From positions 3,727,713 through 3,791,712 of the forward strand of contig CM041201.1 in NCBI GenBank assembly GCA_023078555.1: 64,000 nucleotides of DNA, read 5' to 3'. This DNA comes from Ulva prolifera (lineage: Eukaryota > Chlorophyta > Ulvophyceae > Ulvales > Ulvaceae). The position numbers and the translations under genes were made by a program. The notes under the pieces are model-generated. The model did not search any database, was not told the origin of the DNA, and saw nothing but the letters and a program-made list of their open reading frames with translations. Each line of letters begins with the position of its first letter. Position 1 is the first letter of the stretch. Below, in pieces: positions 23,955-37,000 of the stretch.

Positions 23955-25683
23955 ATGAGCTGCCTCCCAAGCGTCAGGGGTCATTCGATCAGCACCAGCT
24001 GTAAAGTCATATCCAGGCAACGAGTTGTTGCCAGGGGGTTTTGGCTGCGTCCCACACCAGCCAATCCAGCGTACAACAAGTATAGAACACCTGAGCAAAT
24101 AAAGGAGAGCAGTGCCGAACACTACTGGAAAATAGCCAATGTCGGTACGATATATGATGCCGTGTCCAGAGCTGTCACGGTGGTTGTACTTTTGCACAAG
24201 GGCGTCTGTCGCATTTCTATGCATTCAAAAAATCAGATGGACAGTCACCGGGCCAGGTCACCTGAGTCACTCTGTTGCCACCATACATCTGAGTCTTATC
24301 TGTACTATTGCATGACCCTGGGCTATTCGGTACTCGGGTGTGTAATTCACGGCTGAAACACTGTTGCAGAACGCGAGACTGGAGCTACCGTCTTGAGTTG
24401 CATCGCATGGATTCCAGGCTTCCTCAAGTTCTATGTAGTGCCGTACCCTCTCAAGTTTCTGTTTCTGGTGTTCTGGGCACCGATTAGAGACATTCTATTC
24501 GCAGTCCACAAGCGCGTGGTCGTGCAATGCTCTAGATTTGATGCCATGCTCGCTGGAAAGCCCAAAGACATCTGGAAGACGTCTGGTGGAGCAGAAGCGC
24601 GCTTTGACAGAAGGGTTTTTTTCCAGCGTCTACACGGGGACCGAAACTTTTTCCAAGACCTGTGGTATTGGGCCAAGCTTGCTACGCGCCGAGGCTGATC
24701 AAGTATCTAGACTAGCGATTCGTGCCGGTGGTTGCCAACAGGCAATCTGCATACGGCATGCCGCGGAGACCTAGTGCGTCAAAATAATCCGCGACAGATT
24801 CTTCATCAGATCAGGTGTGCAGTGTCGAAGAGACTAGTGCCAGGATGGGTTCGCCATATACAGGGCGGCTGGGTGCGTAGTCAATTTGACACGACCTTTT
24901 GTCTGTAACTCTACCGCTAAAGTTAGTACAAGGAAGGCCGCTTGCTGGTCTTATGGCCGCAACACCAGCCTTGTCGGATGCAGTCACACGGCGAGTATTT
25001 CGTATGCAGAAGTGTGTTGCAAAGGCCCCCCCTGGCTGCTGAATCTATGCGTTTGCTGGCACCAAGGTGGCTATTTCTGAGAATGTTCATTGAGCACTGG
25101 CCAAGGCCTATGGCCGCACGAATGCCGGAAGACTTGAAGTTTATACAGATGAGGTTGCAGATGTGCATGGCTGTGTCGGCAGCGGTCGTTAAGGCACTGT
25201 ATAAACTTGTAAATTGTGTGCGACTCTGTCCTGGCACACCCATGGCGGCATGATCACGTTCAGACAGCATGTGCCTGCCCGTGAGCCACATGCGTCTGGC
25301 GGAATTGTTCACAACAAGATATGCTTGCAGGCTAAGTGGCCTGAGCCGTTTATAGAGGAAGGTGTATTGTTTACGTGGGGTCAGACGCCTGGGGTCGGCA
25401 GGTGTTTCGCAAAAGGATGTGCAGCGCAGGTGCATGGCTGTGCCGCACATTGCAACTCTATGCGTGCCCTAGGGGTTCAGAATTGGTACCAACTTGTGAC
25501 ATGTGCTCAGTGATTTCCCTCATCTCCAGAGATATGGGGTCCGGTGACATCTGGAATTGTGGTGATCCTCTCAGACAGGTTGTGCAAAGCAGATTCGAGG
25601 ATGTTCTGGAAGGATCAAGAAGCGGCAACTTAGCTCAATTCGCGCGCCCTGGAACGCAGCGTCTCGCGGCGTTCTGGAAGTAG
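23955..25683 (+). CDS. Unrecognised protein with putative organelle-targeting N-terminus
   Basis: Three exons can be joined in frame, 23955-24144, 24370-24661 and 25530-25683, for 211 residues. The N-terminus (about 30 residues, including STSCKVISRQRVVARGFW) is basic and free of acidic residues, like a mitochondrial or plastid presequence. The next part contains NPAYNKYRTPEQIKESSAEH. A hydrophobic/aromatic stretch (FLKFYVVPYPLKFLFLVFWA) follows and could be a membrane segment, then a basic region. The last exon encodes SRFEDVLEGSRSGNLAQFAR. Intron 1 has donor GTACGA and acceptor TTGCAG with matching phase. The final join is less certain, and one more exon could be hidden in 24662-25529. No family is recognised. 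The reading frames are consistent but there is no homology support. Confidence 0.4.
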
Positions 25684-26230
25684 TGACACATCCCGTACTT
25701 TAAAAGTGGTTGATAGGCTGTGTTGCGTAGCACGGATCATCAATTGGTGTACGCTACAACGTCGCTGAGGAATCACTGTACTTGAAGACATCGAAAGACA
25801 TTCACTACCGCTTGCGGCGTCAGCGCCACATCGTTTTCGAAATTCAAGATCATACGCATACTAGTTCCTCGTGAAGACTTTACCTTTCTGGTGCGTTCTT
25901 GGTTGTCTCTGCACCGGTGTCACTAGCATATGCTGACGTGCACGTGCAGTCTTCAGGTCGTCATTTCATGTGTAGATCATCCGCACGCACGCACAGACAA
26001 ATCAAGCCAACCATGAAGCTGAGCCTTGAATGGCGTTGTAATTTTGTTGGGATGCGGCAGGATGAGAATTCATCCTGCATTGGGCCCCGAATCGCATGCA
26101 CTCGTCAACGATACAGATAGGATACCTGATCGTGCATCGCAAACGCATGCACAGCACCACTTGCGTCGAAGTGTGACGATAATGTGTGTTTATTTTTGTG
26201 GTCATCTTCTCAGCATCAGCTGTGCAGGGT
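25684..26230. other. Intergenic region upstream of ClpB
   Basis: About 550 bp with no supported gene. It presumably contains the promoter and leader of the ClpB gene. Nothing distinctive was seen. Confidence 0.5.
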
Positions 26231-28787
26231 ATGCGAGCAATTACCAGCTTCCATAGAATTGCAAGGTGCTCTGCCTCCAGGTCCGGGCTCCAGCAAAGAC
26301 GCGTCGTCGCTGCTGCCATGGCCTTCACTTGCACAGGTAGTGGCCTCAGAAGCAGGCCTGGGACCATCAAGCCTGCAAGAGCTGGGCTTGTCCAGGCTTC
26401 ACCCTGCACAGCAGCAGCACCTGCACGCCGATGTGTTTCAGCTGCAGCCACGAAACATGCTCAGTCCCCTCTTCGTTCTAGAAGACTGGATTTTAGTCTC
26501 CTGCCCGGGAGACCAGCGCGGCTACCAGACAGGCGCCTGGCTGTGGCATCTGCAAAGAAGATTTCACAACAAGAGTTTACCGAGAAGGCGTGGCAAGCAG
26601 TTGTTGCTGCTCCGCAGGTATGATGTCCAGGACGCCAAAAAAACCGTAACATCACCTGCCTACAGCTGCCATTTAGTGGCCTTTAATGTGTGAACTATGT
26701 GTGCCTGGCCATCTTGCTCTGTAGGGTCCGAACATGCCAAACCAGAACAGCACGGTCAGCAAGGGGCTTGTCAGCATGAGCACTGTCTGAGGAGATACCC
26801 CGTGCAGGTCGCTGCAAAGTACTCGCACCAGGCAGTAGAGACGGAGCACCTGTTGGCTGCAATGCTGGAGCAGTCCAATGGGCTGGCCCGGAGAATCCTG
26901 CAGAAGGCTGAGGCCGACCCATCAACCATGCTCGAACGGGTAGACAGCCACCTGCGTGGGTTGCCAAAAGTTTCAGGACACAACGACCAGGTTCGCCACT
27001 CTATTCAATGGCCCGCAGCCGCCGTGCTCGCCTGGTTTAATCGACGCTGCGCTGCCATTTTGCCAACGCTGTATATCCGCATGAGCCCAGATCACCATGT
27101 GTGCCCATGTTCACCACACTGCGTCTGCACCACCACACATATGGTCAGCCATGCTGCTGGCATGCAATCTGATGATCGCAGGTGCAGATCAATCAGCATG
27201 CTGCAGCTGCTGAGCTGCCACATACGCTCAAGTTCCCCAAGCCCCTGTTGGTGTACCTGCTTCACATGGTGGAGTGTACCTCCTTCGAATGCATCAGGCA
27301 GACAGAATCCACATCCACCCATTTGCTCCCATAAACATGCGCTGTCCAGCTCACAGGCCCGCGTGCTGAATGCAGGTGCTGGGTAGGAACCTCGAGGCGC
27401 TGATCACGTCTGCAGAGGCGCTCAAGTCGCTGTGGAAGGACGACTTTGTGTCCATCGAGCACCTCGTGCTCGCCGCCGTCGACGACCCCTCCTTCGGCGC
27501 CCGCGTCATGCGTGACTTTGGTGTGACAAAGGACAAACTGGAGCGGGCAATCAAGGACATCCGGGGCTCCAAGCGCGTCTCGGGTGCGCAGTCGCCGCCT
27601 CCGTGACACCCCCGCCGTGTAGTTCTGGATCTACCAACGCCATCGCCTGGAGCCTGCTTCTGTGTCTCTGTGCCTGCCCCTGCAGAATGAATGCAGTGTA
27701 ACTGCTTCACCAGTGTGCGCATCGGGCTACCTGCAAGCAGCTCAGAGCACCAAGGCCGCACGGGGCTCTGCAGCTATGCCAGCGGTGCCGTACTTGGCTT
27801 ACTCGCGAGCAGTGCACCCACACTTACACCCCTGTCCCGCTGCTGTCCACCTTGAATGGGCCCTCACCAAGCATGCCTGACCCCTGTGCAACATCCGACT
27901 CTGCGATCCAGCACCTTAGCCGGCACCGCAATGCACTCACGAACGCTGAATGCTTCTGCACGCCGAGATTGACATCACAGGCATAGACGGCCGTGTGCAT
28001 GGTGCAGATCAGGACCCGGAGAGCAAGTACGAGGCGCTGGAGCGGTACGCGCGCGACCTCACGCAGGCGGCGCGGGACGGCAAGCTCGACCCCGTCATCG
28101 GCCGCGACGACGAGGTGCGCCGCTGCGTGCAGATCCTCTCGCGCCGCACCAAGAACAACCCCGTGCTCATCGGGGAGCCCGGCGTCGGCAAGACGGCCGT
28201 CGCGGAGGCGCTCGCGCAGCGCATTGTCGCGGGCGACGTGCCAGCCGCGCTGGAGGGCCGCACCCTGATGTCCCTTGACATGGGCGCGCTCATCGCCGGT
28301 GTGCCTCGACTTCGCACCGCAACGTTGTCTTGAGAGAGCTCTGAGCCCTTCTGAGTGCTACCTGCAGCCGCACCTGTGGCCCCTCATCTGGAATGCGAAC
28401 TCTGCTGTTTGGGGTATCCTGTCATGCATCAGCCCGAACGCTCGGTCTCATCTGCTTCGCCAATGTCGTGCCGCGTGCCAAGCTGTGGATGTGTTGGATG
28501 ATGCGGATTCTGGCGTTGCCGTTCGCCAGAGCATAGCTGCTTTTCATCAGGCCGGGTGTGGCCACGGAGCATGCATGAATGGGGCCCGAGTGCATGAGAG
28601 TGCGGAGCGTGTGTGCAGGTGCGAAGTACCGCGGCGAGTTTGAGGACCGGCTGAAGGCGGTGATCAAGGAGGTGACGGACAGCAGCGGCCGCGTCGTGCT
28701 GTTCATCGACGAGATCCACACCGTCGTCGGCGCGGGCGCGACGTCGGGCGCGATGGACGCCGGCAACCTGCTCAAGCCGATGCTCGG

Positions 28788-28836
<49 letters not shown>

Positions 28837-31800
28837 CAGTACATCGAGAAGGACCCCGCCCTCGAGCGCCGCTTCCAGCAGGTGCAGCTCCGCCGGTGCC
28901 GCGGTGTGTTGAGTGCAGCGCACCCTGACGCTTGTAGTCGCTGCGGATGTTTTGGCAGGCATCCCCTGTGCTCATGTGCATGAAGTACCTTGCATAGCCT
29001 TGCAGAGCCTCAGGGATGAGTCTGTGGAACGGTGATGCGCCCCCAGTGCACTGCCATGTGTTGGCGTTAGCGCTTGCGAGCGGTTCACCCGCAGCTTGCC
29101 ACCCCTGCACCCATGTGCACGACTTCCTGTCTTCCACAGCCTGCCATTTACTGACAGCATTGCCGAGGCCCCTGATGCTCTCTTTGCTAGGCTCCGCTAG
29201 TTGTTTCGTACGTCACGGGAACAAAATGCGCGCACGGGCACTGCAGCTGCACTGTCGTGACGCTGGCCGAGGTGCAGGTGCTGGTGGACCAGCCGACGGT
29301 GGCGCAGACGGTGAGCATCCTGCGCGGCCTGCGCGAGCGCTACGAGCTGCACCACGGCGTGCGCATCTCCGACAACGCAATCGTCGAGGCCGCCCATCTC
29401 TCGGACCGGTGCGCCCGCTCCCCCGCCTCACCGTCGTGTGCGCCCGCGCCGCAGCCTGCCACAGGGCCGGCCGCACGCGTACGCCATGCCTTCTGTGCTC
29501 AGCTGTCGTCATGCTTCAATTCATGGTGTCTTTACTTTTGACTGCAATCAGTCAACAGGTCGGCCAGCCCGTGCTGTGTCTTGTGCGGCCTGCATGCTCT
29601 CATGGCTAGCTGCTGGTTTCGGAGGGAGGCCATGCAGGTTACGTGTGCCCCGCTGGCCGTGGCGCAGCCAAGCGCATATGCAGCCACGTGCGTACATCTG
29701 CAGGTACATCTCGGACCGGTTCCTGCCGGACAAGGCGATCGACCTCATCGACGAGGCGGCCGCGAAGCTCAAGATGGAGATCACGAGCAAGCCGCTGCCC
29801 CTCGACGAGCTCGACCGCCGCATCCTGCAGCTCGAGATGGAGCGCGTCAGCCTGAGCAAGGCCGCGGGGAAGGACCGCGGCGCGGCGGGGCGCCTCGGCG
29901 CGCTCGACCGCGAGCTCGGCGACCTGCGCCTGCGGCAGCAGGCGCTCGCAGAGCAGTGGGAGAGCGAGCGCGGCGACATGATGCGGCTGACGCAGATCAA
30001 GGAGGAGGTGGAGCGCGTCAACCTCGAGGTCCAGCAGGTGCGGCGCCGCCACACCCCCTCCGTGTGCTGGACCGTGTGGCACGACGTCGGGACGGCTCCT
30101 GCGGCCACCCGCCACATCAGCAGAGCTCCGTGCAACACTGCGCTGGTTATTATCTGGCTGGGGAGCCACGGTCCGCAGGCCTCGGCTGCACATGTTGCAA
30201 GGCCGCAAGCCCTGGCCCGGATCCAGTCGATATGTTGAATACGCGCATGAGGGTCATGTCTACATGTGTGGGCTGTGTTCATGAGCTATCATCAACCATG
30301 CCGCTGCATGGTCACAAGCGCAGTCGCGCCAACCGAAGCGGTGGCCCACCTGTTGTGATGCCTCTGAGGCTGCAGTGGTGGCTGTACAGGCGGAGCGTGA
30401 CTACGACCTGAACCGCGCCGCGGAGCTCAAGTACGGCACGCTCGTGTCGCTGCAGAACCAGCTGCGGCAGGCGGAGCAGGACCTCACCGACAAGAGCAGC
30501 GGCGGCGCGACGATGCTGCGCGAGGAGGTCACGGAGGAGGACATCTCCGAGATCATCGGCCGCTGGACGGGCATCCCGGTCGCGAAGCTGCTGCAGAGCG
30601 AGCGCGAGAAGCTGCTGCACCTGGAGGACATCCTGCACAAGCGCGTCGTCGGGCAGGACGCGGCGGTGGAGGCGGTGTCCGACGCGATCCAGCGGTCGCG
30701 GGCGGGCCTCGCGGACCCGGAGCGTCCGATCGCAAGCTTCATGTTCCTCGGCCCGACGGGCGTCGGCAAGACGGAGCTGTGCAAGGGCCTCGCGGAGGCG
30801 CTGTTTGACTCGGAGAACGCGATCGTGCGCATCGACATGAGCGAGTACATGGAGAAGCACAGCGTGGCGCGCCTCGTCGGCGCGCCGCCGGGCTACGTCG
30901 GCTACGACGAAGGTGCGCCGCAGGCTGCGATGCACCCACGCCCCTGTGCCTGTGACCGCCGTGCGTGCAGTCCGCAGTGTTGCTGGGCTCGTTCACCGCG
31001 GGCCGCACAAACCGTCCGAACTGGTTCGACTGTTGTATGGGGGCTCTACTAGGAGCTCATTAGGCTGCTGGGCTCATACTGCCGTGTATTCGGCGATGGC
31101 CGCCGTGTCTACCCTCAGAGTTTGCTGTGTCGCTGGTCTCCGGCTGGTGTGAGGGAGCGGTGCCTGGCTTGTGTGCGTGTGTTCCATAGGAACGGCAGGT
31201 CGGCCTGGCCTCTGCAAGCAGGTACATGTGTATTCTGACGCCGTGCGGGGTGGTGGTGCAGGGGGCCAGCTGACGGAGGCGGTGCGGCGGAAGCCATACT
31301 GTGTGATCCTCTTTGACGAGGTCGAGAAGGCGCACGCCGACGTGTTCAACATCCTGCTGCAAGTGCTCGACGACGGCCGCGTCACGGACAGCCAGGGCCG
31401 CGTCGTGTCGTTCAAGAACGCGCTCATCATCATGACGAGCAACCTCGGCAGCGGCTTCATCCTCGAGGACCCGGCGGCCGCGCAGGAGCACGTCATGGCC
31501 GCCGTGCGTGGCCACTTCCGGCCGGAGTTCATCAACCGCATCGACGAGTTTGCGATCTTCGACCCGCTGCAGAAGGAGCAGATCAAGAGCATTGTGCGGA
31601 TGCAGGCGCAGCGCGTCGGGAAGCGCCTGGAGGCGAAGAAGATGGGCCTTGAGCTGACTGAGGCGGCGGTGGATTACCTGGTCGAGAAGGGGTACGACCC
31701 GGTGTATGGGGCGCGGCCGGTGAAGCGGGCGGTGCAGCGGGAACTCGAGACTGCGCTGGCGAAGAGCCTGCTGCGTGGGGAGGTAGAGGAGAATGATGTT

Positions 31801-31905
31801 GTTGTTGCGGACGTGGATGCTGAGGGGCGGGGTATCGTGCTGTCGGGTCGAAAAGGCGCCGCAGCGGCAGCTTCGGCGAATGGTGTCGTGGCCTCTAGTG
31901 CATGA
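26231..31905 (+). CDS. CLPB3: ClpB/Hsp100 disaggregase, probably chloroplast-targeted (ClpB3-like)
   Basis: Hexameric AAA+ disaggregase that rescues aggregated proteins together with Hsp70/DnaJ. Nine exons join in frame to 987 residues: 26231-26617, 26808-26990, 27376-27583, 28008-28298, 28619-28881, 29278-29408, 29704-30037, 30390-30912 and 31262-31905. A basic, Ser/Ala-rich extension of about 110 residues looks like a transit peptide; a second ATG at 26318 is possible. The double Clp-N domain follows ([20 protein letters not shown]). AAA1 has Walker A GEPGVGKT (about residue 315) and Walker [10 protein letters not shown]. The coiled-coil M domain lies in exons 7 and 8, marking ClpB rather than ClpC. 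AAA2 has GPTGVGKT (about 720), [11 protein letters not shown] and sensor-2 [10 protein letters not shown]. The tail is Ala/Ser-rich. Four donors are GTGCG. Exons are about 65-70% GC. Confidence 0.95.
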
Positions 31906-31987
31906 CTATGAGATGTGCGGCGGGTCAGCAGAGATGCAATCGAGTTTGTTTGCTCCTGTGGTCAGGACGTGTGTTCTGCCTGGAAGA

Positions 31988-31992
31988 TGTAA
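31988..31992 (+). terminator. Possible polyadenylation signal of ClpB
   Basis: TGTAA, the common green-algal polyadenylation signal, lies about 85 bp after the ClpB stop codon. Another copy lies near 32026. The assignment is by motif and position only. Confidence 0.35.
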
Positions 31993-32552
31993 TGTATGGT
32001 ATGTACACTCACGTAGTTAAGTGAGTTGTAACGTGTCTTGCGAGTAATTTTCAATACCACGACATGATTATGTGCATGCTATGGGGGGCTTTCAACCATG
32101 ACGTGTATTCAAGCGTTGGACTCATATCGATTGCAACAGAACCCGCGTGATGCGATTCACTCTGCACTATGTAGACCCGCGTTAGGTGGGGCTTCCAGCC
32201 ATAGTCGGTTGAAGCAATGAGTGATGCTCTAGAGCTCTGTCCAGCATTTAGCTAGGGCACAGCTGTACTGTCGTCGGATTAGATCAGTGGTAAATAAAAT
32301 CTTGTTGTCGTCTATATCATACTCGTATTACAAAATGTCTTCACCGCGGTAACATTCACACTTCAGCAGGAGTTGAAACATCGATGAGCATTACATCATC
32401 TCTCATGATCTCTTACATGTACTGGGGCTGTAATTTGTGTAAATATGTATACATGGCCTGCACTGTTGTGTCTCTGTGCTGTGCTGCAAACTCTTCATCT
32501 AGCCAGGATGTGGCATGCACCCCACACCCTGTCGACCTACATGGATATTCTG

Positions 32553-33491
32553 TCACCCATCAATTGCTCCGTGACCTTTCCCATCAAAGAGATCGGCCAA
32601 ATGAGCATTGGTGAGCTTCCTAATCTGTCTCTCACGCTTCTTCTTGACAGGCTGGCGATTGTCTTGTATTACAGCCATCTTCAAGCGAGCGGTGGAGCGT
32701 TTGGCCTTTCTGATGCCAGCTGCCTTCAGGGCTGCGTCGATCTCCCGCTGATCTGGAGGCATTTCGACATCCAGAAGCGCATCTCTGACCTCTTGGCTTG
32801 GCAATTGGCCTACGGCCTTGAGGATGTTTGGGTACACAACACTGCCTGAGCGCTCTGTACTGTCAATCTGGTAGATCTCCCCGTCCTCTTTCAGCTCTGC
32901 GATATCCGCCTCGCACTTTTCGTAAGCGTCGCACAGATCGTTGGCAAGAAGGCCCAGAGGATTTTGCTGGATCATCTGGTGAAGCTGCTGCTTGCTGCGC
33001 AGCGAGTACTTCGGCTTGTACTGAACGGTTTGCGACTCCTCATCTACGATGAGGAACTGGTGCTTGCGAGCCTGCTCTAGAACAGGGCCCGCGATGACTA
33101 CATTCTTCTCGGATTTGAAGTGATCGTATGGGACAGGCAGCCTTTTGGACTTCGCGATGTCCACGATGTACCTCATTTTCTGGCCCAGCGGCACCTCCCG
33201 CCGGTTCAACACCGTATCCGGCTTCTGGGAAAAGCTGACATTCCGCTTGATCCCCCCGGTCGGAGCGGCCTTGCGGACTACGGCTGCTTGCGGGCCTCGC
33301 AAGGACGTCTTCCCCGACTTGCCCCCAGACTGCCTTCCCGCAGCCGTCCCTGATGATTTTGTGCCTCCAACATTTGCAGAGGCAGAGCTGCTGCTTTTCC
33401 CGTTTGGCTTTGCAGTTCTTTTTGCTTGCTTTACTTGCTTAACACGAGCTACGATGTCTAAGACTGTCTCCCGCTCGCCTGGCTCCGTCAT
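32553..33491 (-). CDS. GTF2E2: Transcription initiation factor TFIIE subunit beta
   Basis: Subunit of general transcription factor IIE, which recruits and regulates TFIIH at RNA polymerase II promoters. A single uninterrupted exon of 312 residues from the ATG at 33491; the frame remains open upstream to an ATG at 33641, 50 codons earlier. A Ser/Gly/Lys-rich basic N-terminal region precedes the winged-helix core (MRYIVDIAKSKRLPVPYDHF, then VQYKPKYSLRSKQQLHQMI). Conserved stretches LCDAYEKCEADIAELKEDG and VVYPNILKAVGQLPSQEVRD follow, and the protein ends in a basic segment with LTNAHLADLF, typical of the family. It lies head to head with the kinesin gene, 523 bp apart. It is the only intron-free housekeeping gene in the window. 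Confidence 0.9.
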   Translation of the reverse strand: MTEPGERETVLDIVARVKQVKQAKRTAKPNGKSSSSASANVGGTKSSGTAAGRQSGGKSGKTSLRGPQAAVVRKAAPTGGIKRNVSFSQKPDTVLNRREVPLGQKMRYIVDIAKSKRLPVPYDHFKSEKNVVIAGPVLEQARKHQFLIVDEESQTVQYKPKYSLRSKQQLHQMIQQNPLGLLANDLCDAYEKCEADIAELKEDGEIYQIDSTERSGSVVYPNILKAVGQLPSQEVRDALLDVEMPPDQREIDAALKAAGIRKAKRSTARLKMAVIQDNRQPVKKKRERQIRKLTNAHLADLFDGKGHGAIDG

Positions 33492-34014
33492 ATGCAGCGA
33501 TCGGGGCGCAAGAGCAGTCCCGGTCTGCTCGAAAGCGTTCCTGGAATTTGCAGTGAATTGACTGCCGTGCACTGCGCCGATGAAACCTTTTTGCGAGGCT
33601 TCAAGACGGTAGCTACACCGAGTGATGCGCAGGTGCGCCACCCGTGCATCAATTTGTTATCCATGGCGCTTGAGCAGCGGATCCCGCATCATTGATCATA
33701 TCGACGGGGATCAAAGCCTGTGCGCTGGCACGGTGCGCATGGCGTGCATGTGTGCAAACGCAGCAGTAGCCACGCAAGACGTGAGCGCAAGCATGCGTGT
33801 CCGGCATCAACGCGTCCTTCGACAGTCTACCCATATGTCCATCCCCACCGGCCAGCAGGTGTTGTGCATTCACGACCGACGCCACGATAGCTGGCTACGC
33901 AGTTGTCAGGAACGTGATGTTGCCAGTGATCGCGGCCTGAGACATAGTGAGCCACATCACTTCGGGCTGGGGCGGTTTGCAAGATCGAGTTGTTATTGTA
34001 ACTGAGTCATATCA
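33492..34014. promoter_or_regulatory. Shared divergent promoter region, TFIIE-beta/kinesin-9
   Basis: The 523 bp between divergent start codons must carry both promoters. Part of it could encode an N-terminal extension of TFIIE-beta if the ATG at 33641 is used. No specific element was recognised. Confidence 0.4.
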
Positions 34015-37000
34015 ATGCCTGCCAGCCAGGTGCGGGTTCTGCTGCGCTTACGGCCCACAGGGACTCCCTATCCAGGTGTCAGGTGCGAGTTCAGCCTCTC
34101 TGCTCACTTACAGTTTGGCACATTGCACTGTGTGAAAGCATCAACTCTGTCAGCAATCACGCCATCTTTTCGGAGGCTCTTAGCTCCGCAGTTCACACGC
34201 TCGCAGTTCACAGGCTCGCATATGGTCGCCTGGGACTTTGGGCTCCCATCGCAATCCCGCCTTTGTGCCTATCCCAGCAAGTTGAAGCACGCATTGACCA
34301 GTGCAACGGTGACTCGGTCTAGCGTTGTCATCAACGTGATGTTGTCAAACAACAAGGTTTGGCCATGCTGACTGCTGCCGTGTCCAGGACACATGACAAC
34401 ACCATTTACGTGGACCTTCCCAAGAAAGACATAGCGGGGCCAAACAACAGCACCGTGAACCACAAATTCACTGTAAGCCTTCATACCACTTGATTCCCTT
34501 GCACTTCACTTGATTTTCCGACCTGATTTCTGTGCATTTGTAGCTGGACGGGATCCAGAAGAGTGCCACGCAAGAAGACATCTACAATCAGGTTGCACAT
34601 GGCCATGTCGAGGATGTCTTACAAGGATACAGTGCCACCGTGATTGCATATGGAGCCACAGGATCTGGAAAGTCTTTCAGCATCACCGGCCAACGGGCGA
34701 GCTATGCACAGCGGGGCATCATCCCCCGGGCACTGGCGCACATCTTCCATGCCGCCGTCACCTCCATTGACCGCTGGATCCATGTCAGTGTCTCTTGCCT
34801 GGAAATATACAACGACCAAATGTACGATCTGCTTGCTGATAATCCAGCGACAGCAGCCGAGCTGAAGTGTCAAGAGGACGAGTTCGGCAAAATCACCGTC
34901 AAGGCACGTGCCAACCCGTCCACAGTCCGGATCCAACGTGTGCCTTGCCGTTGCTGCCGTTTCCCCTGAAGCCACTGCTAGCCTGCGCTGGAGCCCGCCA
35001 GGGTCGTGGCTGCTGTGCAACAGGCAGCAAGACAAGTCACCGATGCCAATTTCCGGGCGCTGGAACGTGTTTTCGCGTCAAACGTTCACCAGCAGCCCTG
35101 ACGCAGGCTCCTGAGCCCTGTAGGCACCGTACAACTGAATAGCCAGGCTGTCCATCGGGCATTCATGGGGAGGCCAGGCAATGGGCATGTCCAAAAGATG
35201 CTTGACTGGTGTCCCCCGACCAACAGCCAGTCTATGTGCCCAGGAACCAGCTGTTTCACCAAATTGAGGTCGTCCAGGTTCATACATACAGCTTAGACCA
35301 TCAGTGGCGTGGACCTGGCATGCACCAATGCGAAGGCGCTAGCCTCGGGTGTCCACACAGGCACACCCAGGGGTCGCCCCACTGCTGCGGCAGGCGTTGG
35401 CTCTGGAATTGCACTGCACCTCACCTCATCCACTGCGCAATGTGCAGGGCCTGACAAAGAAGGACACGGCCACTGAAGAGGATGCCCTGAAGCTGTTCTT
35501 CACCGCCGAGGCTGCGCGTGCGACTGCCCGTGACAAGAGTGGCGGCCAGGCGTCCCGGTCACACTTTGTATTCAATGTGCACCTGAGTATCCGCTCCTGC
35601 TCGGCCGCCCCCGACGCCGAAGACTGCGCCCAGGTGGCCACACTGTCGCTGGTGGACCTGGCAGGGTCGGAACGCGCGAAAAAGGCTGGCGCAGATGGGC
35701 AGTGGATGCGAGAGGCTCGCTCGATCAATCGCAGCTTGTCATTCCTGGAGCAGGTGCCGTTCGACAAGTGGCCGGCTGCTCATTGCTCCTTGGAACACTG
35801 GCCCAGCTGAACCCCAAATGACTCAACCTGCTGGTTCACCCGGGGGTGAATGTGCCAGTGACTGGCTCGCTGTGGCATCCTTGTGTGGCAACAGTGGGTG
35901 CAAAGACAGCCACGGGTAGCACCACAGCGGACTTGTTATCAGTGACAAGAAACCTGCTCAGATGGCCGTTTTGCTTGCACTCTGCCTGCGCGCCTTGGTG
36001 CCGCAGTGTCGTCCGGAGATTGGAATTGGGATTGGAACTGTGCCGAACAGAATGCATACACGCAGAATTTTCTGTGCACATGTAGAGGCCTGCAGGCTGT
36101 TGGAGGGTAGGCCTCGCCCGCTAGGCGTGGGCAACCCAGGTGCCCAGACGCAATCCACCAATCCAACATGCAGACTGTCAATCTGCTAGCACAAGGCAAA
36201 GGCAAGGCGCACATCCCTTACCGCCAGAACCGGCTGACCGCCGTGCTCAAGGCGGCGCTCAGTGGCAACTCTCGCTCGACCATGCTGGTGCATGTGTGGC
36301 CAGAGGCGACGCAGCTGGAGGAGGCGGTGACGACGCTGCGCTTCGCAGAGTGCATGCGGCAGCTGCACACCGCCCCCGAGAAGGAGGTGACTGCTGATCC
36401 TGAGGTCCTGCTGCGCCGGTGCAAGCAGCAGGTGGGCGCTTGACCGCCACCCCTGCTGCTCATGAGCCGTGAGTTGGGTCACATTTCTGTTGCACCAGAG
36501 CAGCACTGGAGTGCTGGCGGCGCAGACAGCTGGCAGGCATAGAAAGAACAGATACCCACAGCAGAAATGCTCTGCATACAATATGATCACTTGAGTGGGG
36601 TCATGGACCAGGAATGGGTCACGTCATCGGACACTTATGTTTTGTGAGTCGTGGCGACATCAGATGCTGCGAAAACAGTACATGGACAGGCAGTAGCTGC
36701 ATGCAGACACTTTTGCGCCACAGCACAGCTGATTTCTGTTCACATGTTAGTGTGTCAGCAACCACAGGATGCCTGGGATGAGGTTGTTGAATTGAGTGGT
36801 CAGGCAATGTGTTGACGCCAGCAGATTTGTGCAAGATGCGGGACTTGCATGGGCTCACTGCAGTGCGGCCAGCTGTAGGTGAAAGCTCTCAAGCAGGAGC
36901 TGGCCATGCGTGACGCGCTGGAAGGACGGGAGGCAGAGTCGTATGATGAGCTGGAGGATTCTGAGATGCAGGAGATCAATAGTTTGATGCGACAGGCATG

